This document shows positions 37,518 through 46,689 of a DNA stretch of 64,000 nucleotides, piece by piece. Within the stretch, counting starts at the first letter, position 1, and the number at the start of each line of letters is the position of its first letter. Below the pieces are notes generated by a model. It was not told where the DNA came from. It was given only the letters and a program-made list of their open reading frames with translations, and did no database searches. The stretch spans positions 20,115,579 through 20,179,578 of the forward strand of contig NC_092359.1 of assembly GCF_030848805.1 (NCBI RefSeq). Reading direction: 5' to 3'. This stretch comes from Temnothorax longispinosus (taxonomy: Eukaryota; Arthropoda; Insecta; Hymenoptera; Formicidae). The position numbers and the translations under genes are program-made.

Positions 37518-37662
37518 TTATCCTGATATAACTAATTCTGTAATTCAACGCTTTGACTATTTTCAAAAATAATAAATTTAGAATCCTTACGTAAAAGATT
37601 CGTAGATTTTTTAAGTTTACCATGCTCTATAGCTAAATTTATAAAATAATGGTAATAACTCG
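37518..37662 (-). pseudogene. FMO last-exon fragment, minus strand
   Basis: Mirror counterpart of 34201-34337: reverse-complement FMO final-exon sequence (TTACCATTATTTTATAAATT..., GAATCxTTTACGT, GATTCTAAATTTATTATTTTT), with the same kind of damage in the middle and the stop codon near 37518-37520. Lies 140 bp past the right protease stop. Confidence 0.85.
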
Positions 37663-37812
37663 GTATTGAAGCACATAGATATACTTGATATCTCTTAACA
37701 ATGTATATGTCTAACTATTAAAATTTAGTTCCTTAGTTTCCTTACATTTTAAGAACAGGAAGCATCCTGTGAATATTATACCAAGTACAATGTTTCTTAT
37801 TTTTCTCTATAG

Positions 37813-37878
37813 AACGAATTTACCAGCAAAAATTGCAAATTTTCCGGATTATATATATTACAATGGAAAGGCAAAAAT
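37813..37878 (+). pseudogene. FMO exon 2 fragment, truncated
   Basis: Begins with the FMO intron end and acceptor (CTCTATAG) and codes RTNLPAKIANFPDYI, then has a 4-base insertion (TATA) and breaks off at about 37878. The sequence beyond (to 38026) is unrelated to FMO: an open frame ILLMISVSLDSRHCDDD... of about 50 codons with no recognised relatives. Confidence 0.88.
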
Positions 37879-38149
37879 TTTGTTAATGATATCTGTTAGT
37901 CTCGATTCAAGACACTGTGATGATGATTTTATTCCTGAAGATCAAGTTGTCTACGCAAAATTAATGAAAATAATAATAACAAGCTCAAAAAACACTAAGA
38001 ATTGTTTCGTTCAGAAAGTTTTATAAAAATTAAATTAATAATTTTAAATCGATTAGTTATCACCGTACAATTAATTACTTTCAAAAAGATATTTTTTTCG
38101 AAGAGAAAACGAAACAAACAATTATCATGATTTATTAATTTTTATTTAG

Positions 38150-39190
38150 ATCTAGCAATACATACGTATATAAGTTAAGTTTTGTAAAGGGTTGGGTACG
38201 TCCCTACAAAACGCAATTTCTGTAATTCTCTGGAATTGGAAATAAACTATACTACTACTATGTATATAAGTTCAATTCTAGCCGAGTAAGCATTATTTAT
38301 TTTTTAAGTGAGAATATTGTAAAATTTAAATTGATATTTGTATATAATAATTAGATAATATAATTAAGTTAAGTAGTAAATGTCTTATATATAGTCACAA
38401 GTTAACTTATTAAATTAGATTTTAATATAATAAATTTTTTCAAATCTAAATTAAAAAAAATATTAATGTTTCCATGTTATATACCTATATAAAAAAATTA
38501 ATATATTAATTTCTAATTTTAATTCATCGTTCATTTACAATTTCTTGCATTATCTGATTGATAAAAAAGTGCTCATTTCCTAACAATTGTAAAATGAGAA
38601 TATTGATACCGATTGTTATTATTATTGTTAATTATAATTTGTTTAATACATAATGATATTAGTGACACATTAAGTTAATCTATAATTGATATAATTCTAT
38701 GATTGATATTATAAATAAAACAATATCAAAATATTCGATTATTCGAAGACATCTGCAGTTGAAATGATATAATTTATCACAAAAAGTCATTTTTTATAAT
38801 AAAGACAGTAGAAGCTACTTTTGCATTATTATTCGGTACGTCACATATATGTAATACCCAATTAGTATTAATTATTTAAATTATAAGAGCAATCAAATAA
38901 ACTTCCTACTAAAATTGTAATAATATATGTTTGATAACATGTGATCGTCCGGTGATAAATTCTTATCGCAAGGAAAGCAGAATCGCACAATAATCATCAT
39001 TGCGTAATCGACGAACTATCCAGTGGAATTAACCAGATATGTCAAACAAAAATCATCGTTATATTTTTTCGATATAACGGCGTAACATCTTGGAACAGTT
39101 AAAGGTAAATTAAATCTTTTATTTCAAAATTTTGATGAAAATACGACTTAAATAATTTCACTCTATAAAAAAAATTTCAAAAACAAAATT
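38150..39190. repeat. Segmental duplication, copy 2 (FMO flank without promoter)
   Basis: Same orientation as 21515-22870. The join at about 38998 (ATAATCAT|CATTGCG) skips the interval equivalent to about 22300-22682 with CAT microhomology. The copy of the small leader ORF has a frameshift (extra T in the TTTTTT run near 39067). It ends by losing similarity near 39190, shortly before a MITE. Confidence 0.9.
38177..38261 (+). mobile_element. 85-bp 5'-truncated retroposon with 11-bp target duplication
   Basis: The insertion is flanked by GTATATAAGTT on both sides (38166-38176 and 38262-38272). The uninterrupted site is seen in copy 1 (about 21536-21546). The insert ends with GGAAATAAACTATACTACTACTA, an A-rich 3' end with a (CTA)n tail, as in non-LTR retrotransposons. 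Because copy 1 lacks it, the insertion came after the segmental duplication. Confidence 0.85.
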
Positions 39191-39230
39191 TCAACGTGAT
39201 GGATTGACAACGAGGTTAAACATTTATTTA

Positions 39231-39487
39231 GGGCCGGTTGTTCCAACCTGTTAGTGAGCTAACTAACAGTTAAATCATATGCCTATCTTTGTCTAATGTA
39301 AAGGATAAACAAAGAAGTATAGTATATGATTTAACTATTAGTTTACCAACAGGTTGCTAAGCTACTTATTGATAAGCTAACTAATAGTTAAATCATATGT
39401 CTCTCTTTGTCTAATGTAAAGGATAAACAAATTCATACATATGATTTAACTATTGGTAGTTTACCAACAGGTTGGAACAACCAGCCC
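39231..39487. mobile_element. Dimeric MITE with TTA target duplication (PIF/Harbinger-like)
   Basis: The 22-bp termini GGGCCGGTTGTTCCAACC... and the complement of ...GGAACAACCAGCCC differ at one base. TTA flanks both ends (39228-39230, 39488-39490), fitting the 3-bp TWA duplication of PIF/Harbinger elements. The interior is a head-to-tail dimer of a roughly 115-bp unit (GTTAAATCATATG...CTTTGTCTAATGTAAAGGAT), each unit itself foldable. 257 bp. Confidence 0.88.
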
Positions 39488-39574
39488 TTAGTGTGTCTTA
39501 AATATACAGTGCTATTGCAAATGTTGAAAATGACGTATCGATACATCTAAAGCGATTACATGAAACTACTGAAT

Positions 39575-39880
39575 TTTGAATTTCACTTGTATCTATTGTA
39601 AAATTATACTTTTTATGACAAATAAAAGAGAAAAATAATTGTTATTGGGACGCATTTGCAAGTTCAGTATAACTGAATTTTGAATTTGATAGGTTATCTA
39701 GATACACCTTGTATACATATATATATATATATATATGTGTATACAAGGTGTATCTAGATAACCTGCCAAATTCAAAATTAAGTTATACTAAACTTGCAAA
39801 TGCGTCCCAATAACAATTATGTTTCTCTTTTATTTGTCATAAAAAGTATAATTTTACAATAGATACAAGTGAAATTCAAA
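39575..39880. repeat. Large perfect-type hairpin, arms ~150 bp
   Basis: Arms are complementary about a centre at 39727/39728 inside an (AT)n run, from TTTGAATTTCACTTGT on the left to its complement ending 39880, with few mismatches. Contains TTGTTATTGGGACGCATTTG and TACACCTTGTATAC. Fold-back element or recent palindromic duplication; target duplication not seen. Confidence 0.9.
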
Positions 39881-40284
39881 CTTCTGTATATTTAAAATAA
39901 TTTTTTTTGTAACTGACTTCGAATGGCTTTCAACGATGATTGTCGTATGCGTCTTAAAATACTATATTAACAAGTAAATAAAAAGTATTTAATTCCAATG
40001 TTTAAGAAGTTGATAATCTTGAAATGTTCTTGTCCTTATAAACAAAATCATATTATCTTCAAATGTTTTTTTTTTATAAAAAAAGTTTTAATTGAAGCTT
40101 TTTTTGTGTCACTAAAAATAAAATAATTATATTCAGGTGGCCTATATTTTAAACGCCGCTCTTCGTATATAAATTTCTTTTGTAACAACAGATGGTATAG
40201 TAAAGTATAATTTAACGCTATACTTACCAATTATCGATGAAATTTAAATCACTCGATAAATAATTAAAAGCGAGATTTACTTTC

Positions 40285-40372
40285 ACTTTTTCTAAATCGC
40301 GCGCGACTTGTTTTTAAATTGCGTGCGATTTTTTCTAAATCATGCGTGACTTTTTTTAAATCACGACTGTCT
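40285..40372. repeat. Degenerate tandem repeat, ~25-bp unit x3-4
   Basis: Variants of CTTTTTCTAAATCGCGCGCGA repeat in tandem: AAATCGCGCGCGACT, AAATTGCGTGCGATT, AAATCATGCGTGACT, AAATCACGACTG, separated by T-runs. Confidence 0.8.
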
Positions 40373-40874
40373 GTTTAATACTTCCTTTCTGTAAATATTT
40401 CTAGAATAATAATTTAAATGTTTTGTTATTAATAATTAACTAGTTACTTCGTATTACTTAAGACAGTTATAATTTCATCGATATATCGATTATGTACGAA
40501 CAGCTCTTGAAATGAAGCATCCCACTTCTCGTTTACACGCTTTTGATGACTCGTTGCTGTGACCCGAGTGTCAATATGTAGATAAGTAGTCGTTGGCAAC
40601 GAAATCGGTCCTAAATGTGCAACTAAACCCCTTTAATCAGATTAAAAGCATCTATATACATTACTCAGCACATTATATAAAGTTGATATCTAATAAAAAG
40701 AACATTGTTTAGCACGTTCTAATTGTTCTTTTTATAACAAAAAGATAATTTTATAAATGGTCTGAGATCAACGGTCTAAGTTTAAAACAGAATGGAATTT
40801 AAAATAAGAATTTTCATAAAACTACGTTCATACAGTACACCTCTGGTGGAAATAAAAATTGCAACGCAAATCGA

Positions 40875-41045
40875 ATGTAACGAGAAAGTAACGGAAGCGT
40901 AAACGAAACAAGTAAGCGAAAAATTGGAACAGCGGAAGCTAAAAAAAGCGTTTTAAAAAATAAACGCTTTTTTTACGTTTCGCTGTTTCAATTTACGCTT
41001 TCCAGAAGTTTCATTTACGCTATTTTATGCTTCTGTCACTCTCCC
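40875..41045. mobile_element. Fold-back element, imperfect
   Basis: GAAGCTAAAAAAAGCGTTTT faces AACGCTTTTTTTACGTTTCG around a centre near 40965. Outward, AATTGGAACAGCG pairs with CGCTGTTTCAATT, and AACGGAAGCGTAAACGAAAC pairs imperfectly with the complement of the 41.0-41.04 kb segment. Confidence 0.7.
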
Positions 41046-41666
41046 CTTGTATCCGAGTTACGCTCCGAGCTTTATCCTCACCAGGAACCGGGCGAGCTTT
41101 AGAGCTCACTGAGCGGGCCAATTGCTTCGCGAAATAATAGACGACGCCAACGACGGGTGGGTGCTGTTGCGGAATGGGTGGCCGCGACGGCGGCGGCGGC
41201 GGTTAGTAACACCTATGCTCGAAGGGTGGCAGCGGTGTAGCGGCACGGCGCGGTGAACAAAACTACCCCCTCAGTCCAAAAGTCACCGCGTGAGCTCGCG
41301 GGCGGAACGCGACGTGTGCGTTAGTCGTGGTACGCTGTCACCGCCGCCGCCGTCATTGCGCCGCCACTCTATATATATAATAGTATTATATATTAAATAT
41401 AATACATACATTTATATACGTGACAAAAAGTACGTGTGTGCGTGTATTACGTGCACGCGAGCGCGCGCACGCGTCTCGTCTGCCTACCTGCCTATCTGCC
41501 TACCTACCTACCCTATCTGTCTGTCTGCGTTCTCTACCGGTGTAAATTCGTGCGAGTAGTGGTCCATTTTCGAACAGGGGACACGCACTCCGAGAGGGAT
41601 TAAAGTGCTACGAGAGGCTAAGCTCCGACACGGCCGACTTTTCGCACAGATGTCTGTCTACTCGCG
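41030..41666 (+). CDS. First exon of an unidentified gene, GC-rich promoter and short coding start
   Basis: A GC/CpG-rich block (41.05-41.36 kb, including GGCGGCGGCGGCGG) is followed by a leader ending at a strong donor (CTCGCG|GTAAGT at 41666/41667). The last ATG before it, at 41650, would code MSVYS plus two bases of the next codon (phase 2). The following 22 kb shows no clear partner exon, so either a very long intron follows or the rest is outside the window. The leader holds CCTACC/CTGTCTGT microrepeats. What the gene encodes cannot be told from five codons. A noncoding leader is equally possible. Confidence 0.45.
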
Positions 41667-41744
41667 GTAAGTCTCTTTTGAAAGTTCGCCAAAAACTCGC
41701 TTCCAAATGACATAAGCGCGAGACTTTTCTGTTGTAAAAATCGA

Positions 41745-41810
41745 AAGACAGAGATAGATAGATAGACAGATAGATAGATAAAGAGAGAGAGAGAGAGAGA
41801 GAGAGAGCTG
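41745..41810. repeat. (GATA)n / (GA)n microsatellite
   Basis: AGATAGATAGATAGAC-type repeats followed by about 12 GA units, just inside the presumptive intron. Confidence 0.95.
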
Positions 41811-42773
41811 AGAGAAGAAAATCTCTCTATATTCGATCCATCTTGCGTTGGTCTACAAAAGAACCCTTTCATTCAATGGCTAAGCCTTCCTTAATCCGTT
41901 CATTGTTGTCCTGACCCAAGACAAGATTGCACAATAATTATGTATAATATTCTCCGATAATATTTGTAGAGATATGTAGCTCACGCTTAATTAATCGCTG
42001 GTGATATAATTAACAAAATTATTGACTATAAAGTAAAGTAAAGACTCGCTCTTTGGTTTATAACAGACGCGACACGTTTCTCTGCCGAAAACTTATATGA
42101 ATTTTAAACTGATATGAATTTTTTAATCAAGGGATAAATCCTGATTCTATCAAAAAAACCGAATATGTAAAACACGATTGAAGATATACTTATTGTGATT
42201 AGCAAAAGGCGATCAACATCAAAACAAACTTAACATCCAGTTTTCTTTATTATACTTTACGCAACATAAATTAATATATAATTGCTGCTGCAGCGATCTG
42301 CAAGCATCATTGTGAAGACAATTTATTAGTTTGTCATGTCAGTAAATATATTTTTGCAATATAATATATATAATTTATAATGATAATTAGATATATAAAA
42401 TATATATACAATTTATCAGAAATTGAATATTGTTATTGAATAACTTGATGTACATTTTGCTTTTTGCTAAGAAAATCTTCGGAACGATCTCAATCATTGG
42501 GACATCTTGTGTAAAAAGTTTATGTAAAAAGGAATTAATTATATACAGATCTCTTTTCTGGCATTTATGTTTATTAACTTTTGCAATCCAATATTTTTCA
42601 ACATCGGTTTTATATTTTATCTTTTGTCGATTACAGTAGTATAACACAGGATTTTATCAGCCGGCGCACGCACTATAATCGTTTTCGCTTGCTACGTTTG
42701 ATTTAATGTTCAGTAATAAAAATATAAATTTATTGAACGAGACTTTATCTAAACACGCATTAATTCTATAACT

Positions 42774-43014
42774 TTACTCGCTGAGGTGTATTTTACACTC
42801 AATTATTAATTATTATATCAATTTTCAATGTTTTTTTAAATAATTTACAATTAAATAAAGGTTGATAATATTCTGTAGATTTTCTAGATAAAGATAAGTG
42901 CAAAAGTTCTTCTTTAATTGTGAAACAACTTGTACAGCGTTTGACCGGCGAAAAAGTTTTACTCCATTTAGTATTTCGAAGGCTGTGGTGTATTTTACAC
43001 CTCATGCGAGTAAG
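42774..43014. mobile_element. Terminal-inverted-repeat element, ~240 bp
   Basis: The left end TTACTCGCTGAGGTGTATTT pairs with the right end GGTGTATTTTACACCTCATG...GCGAGTAA. A minus-strand ORF runs across it but only reads the termini and AT-rich filler. Superfamily not determined. Confidence 0.7.
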
Positions 43015-43019
43015 GTAAG

Positions 43020-46000
43020 GATTAAGCATTACAACTTCCTTTACGAATAAGAGAGTATCTGCTTAATCTCTTAACCTTATTTATTTTATATTCTTGTCTC
43101 ATCGGCGCGTGAAGAACTCAACAAGGCCGGGGGAATATTTTATGATCACTTATATTTACACCTCTTTTACCATTAATGTCTTTACCCGCAATATCTAGTT
43201 GACAGATTGATCGTAGTCACGCGAAAATGCACAAAGATGCGGGAAATATGGAGTATGTGTTCAGTCGAGAGTTTTATTATTCCAGATTCAAAGATATATT
43301 TCCTGCCAGATGATTACTCTAATTTTTTTATTGGAACTCTGATAACCGGTTTTAAAAAATAATCTTTTTTAAATAAGTATAATTATTTCTTGCAGTTTTT
43401 TAAATGTTAAATATATGATTCTGCATTCAAACTCAGACAAACATCTCTAAGACATCTTTCAGAAATGTTCTACTACTTTACGATATTGAGAAAACTGTAA
43501 AAAAAAGTTATTTTATCTACAGTTATATCTAGCTATATACAGGCATATTGAACTTAAGTCACTAAATACAAGTGAAATACATATTAAAACCAACAAATTC
43601 AAAACGATGAAAAAATATAGTCAAACTTTAAAAATTTTTGCTTTAACTGTATGCAAAATCTCGTAATGTTTTTTAAGTTACTAAATAAAAATTTTATATT
43701 AAAATTAATGAATACGATATAACGAATTCAATATTTTATGTATTATTATTTTTAATAGTTAATTCATAACTTTCTGTCAAAACAAATTTACCAATATTTA
43801 ATTACGAAAATCTTAATCTTTGAGATTTTTTAATATTAACAGTTTTAGCAATATAAAAAAAACATTTCTTATTTTTATTTTTGATTATACACGTTAGCAT
43901 CAGTGAATTTTTTATTATATATGTACTAGATTTTTCGCCTGCGCTTCATTACAGTTTGTATTTTTTAACTGTTCCACACGGAGGACATGATCCGCGCTTT
44001 GCGTTGAATATTTAATTCAAACTATGTATATTTACGAGTTTATATAATTTTTTATTCTACCGGTTTTCATTGTTTAAATTACAAGAATGAAGATGATCTA
44101 GACAGATAGACTGAAACGTTTGTTAATTATAATACATTGCTACGTGCACAGAACACCCAGTTGTAGCTTTGAGCCCCTTTGTTTTTAATTGATTTTAGTA
44201 ATACAATTATTTTCAAATTAAACAGAAGTATGTTTTTTAATATACCTTATATAATAGCTATGAGCAGCAAATTAAGTTAAAACAATCTTCTTTTATAACT
44301 ATCCCATAAATAAATTTCTCGAAATTGTAATGCTGTAGAACATATATTTGAAGTAAAAATCATATCGAGAGTAAAAAACTACAAGATATGATTATTTTTT
44401 AGTTTTTATCACAAGATTTTTCACTGAACTGTATAACTAATTTTCCGTAAAGCAACGTGAAGTTGCTAGCAGCTAAAAAAGTGGATATATATAAAAATAC
44501 TTTTCTCAAAGAGTTACATGGCGTGGTTTTTTTTCGATTAAAAGTACAAGCTAGAAGAATAACCGTACAATATTTGTTTTTGTATGGAGACGTTAATAGT
44601 TCATTATTTAATTATGAAGCTTTACTGTGTAAATCTTTATAAATCTATAAGTTGAAAGTTACAATAAGGAGCTTTTTATGAATAAAACTTAAGAAATATT
44701 GTCCGATAAAAGAAATAAATATTTCTTTACAGAAATTCTTTATCAAATCTCTTTACATTTTTTATATTATTCTTACTTTAAAATTTGGCAAGAGGATAAA
44801 GTTAGCAGATGCGTAAACAGATTTCAACTGATTAACCCTGTGCAAGCGCGACAAACAAGTGCATAAAAAGCAGAAAATGAATAGAGCACCCAGCTCGAAG
44901 TCCGTTTACCTTGTTGCAAAGTAAACAACGTCATTCGTCGATAGCTCGGGGTGATTTGCGATATATGTAGATGCATCTCGTGTTACCATATACTATCCGC
45001 CTTTAGAATCGTCAATTGAACAGTCACATAATCGTGTAAAATACAAAAAGTGGGTTAGTGGTGAAACAACGGTTAAAGCAGAAGAAATAAAGTTCGTGCT
45101 CGTAATGAGCCAACGCCAAGTGGTGGAGAGGCGGAGGGAATATACGCATGCCGTTTGAATTATGAGCGAATATCGATCCTTCATGGCGTGAGAGCCGCAC
45201 GCAAAAATAAGCACAAAACCTTGCGCTTTAATGCTTTCCGTCGCCTATTTCGAGGAGAAATTTTAATTCATTAGCATTACCATCGGCACAAATCACACTC
45301 GCATTTATTCTTATAAAACAGTTGCACTTTTTCCAAGTAAAAACTATTATCAGCACGTCAAGCTGCTGTGTCAACTCTTGTATTTCGGACATTTATATAT
45401 ATTTCGAACTGTTGCCTAATTGAAAATCAAATACGTTTCTCACTGCTAACATTCGTGGATTCATTCTGATACACATATTGTGAAACGTGTTTGCAATAAG
45501 TCTTTTAAGCGCGGCTCATCCTGTTTGAAGAAGCACTAAATCTGCAGTCTTCTTATACGAAATCGTATGTGTAATCAATCTTGTGTGTAATCGTTTTAAC
45601 AGTTTTACAAGTCGCATTGCGTCTTGGATTAGGAAGAAGACAGAAGAGAAATGGTATCTCTACGAATAAAATTGAACGAAATAAATCATGTAGCAGTTAT
45701 ATGCCTTGGGCATAATAATATCATTCAAAACAATTTTCTAGACTGGTATCGAATTCTTTTGAAATACACGACATTATTTCGAAAAGTAAATATAATCTAT
45801 TTTTTGGAAGAATTTCAGTAACTTTGGCGATGTGATGATGATGATAATGTTAAAAAATAATTTAAATTCTGAAAATAATGATAAAAAACAAATATTGCTA
45901 CAATTAGTCGTCCTCAAGTTACTGACATAAGTAAATAATGGGATACAGATAACAAAGTAAAAATTTATTTTATTAATTTAATATTATTAGATATTAAATT

Positions 46001-46430
46001 TAATTTATATTGTATGTTAATGAAAATTAAATTAGGTTAAGTTAAATAAAATTGGATCGAATAAAATGTATTTTTAAATACACAACACATTATTTTTTAA
46101 CAATAGTCATATTTTTATATCAAGATTCATATGTTCTATTGTTGTATATTTAATACTGTTCATAATTCAAAAAAATAAAGCTATCTGAGATTTCTTGCAT
46201 CATTTTATGCAAAAATATTAAAAGGATTATTTAAATGCATCGCCTAGGTTATTGAGCCGTGTCTCTTTTCCCATTGCGGAAATGTACACATCAATAATGA
46301 AAGTGTGATAAAAAAGTCTCCATAGATAGGAAAAATAATCACATTTATAACTCACGGTGAACTTGTGTTCATTCATCTATGTTATGCTGTAATTGCATTT
46401 TGAATTCATTCCTCTATCTACATGATTTAT
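43020..46430. other. Noncoding stretch, nothing supportable
   Basis: AT-rich, with no ORF showing codon structure, splice context or family similarity that I can recognise. A somewhat GC-richer patch at 44.86-45.24 kb may be conserved noncoding DNA. Confidence 0.35.
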
Positions 46431-46434
46431 ATTT

Positions 46435-46560
46435 CATATCTTTTCCTGGTACATAGTGATATTCAAGTGTCTCCACAGATAAAAATCAATTAGACTGATT
46501 GAGGTCTTGGAACCTTGGATGTCACCCCACGGGCCATTCAGGATTCCGGAAACTGCTGAT
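46435..46560 (-). pseudogene. Relic of a DDE transposase (Tc1/mariner-like C-terminal part)
   Basis: On the minus strand, two frames together read NPEWPVG*HPRFQDLNQSN and then IDFYLWRHLNITMYQ. This matches the layout of the mariner-type C-terminal catalytic block (WPP-RSPDL-P-D-FLWG-L). A stop and a frame change separate the pieces, so it is dead. Too short to assign to a named family. Confidence 0.5.
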
Positions 46561-46689
46561 TTCATCGACATACATTTTGAGCTACATAAAATGATCTTCC
46601 GACATACATTTCTGAATGAATCTAAAAAAATGAAGTTGAATATGTAATCCTTTCGCGGTTGGAATGGTTGAAAATTAATAATCAAAAAA

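Larger units (their letters stand above)
33990..37880. repeat. Large palindrome carrying the protease pair, arms ~1.94 kb
   Basis: Positions x and about 71865-x are complementary; the centre is 35932/35933 within TATTACAATATATATATATTGTAATA, so there is no spacer. In the roughly 165 bp flanking the start codons I count four mismatches between arms. Divergence is greater toward the outer ends. The left edge continues into FMO exon 2 sequence beyond where the right arm breaks off (about 37880). Confidence 0.97.
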
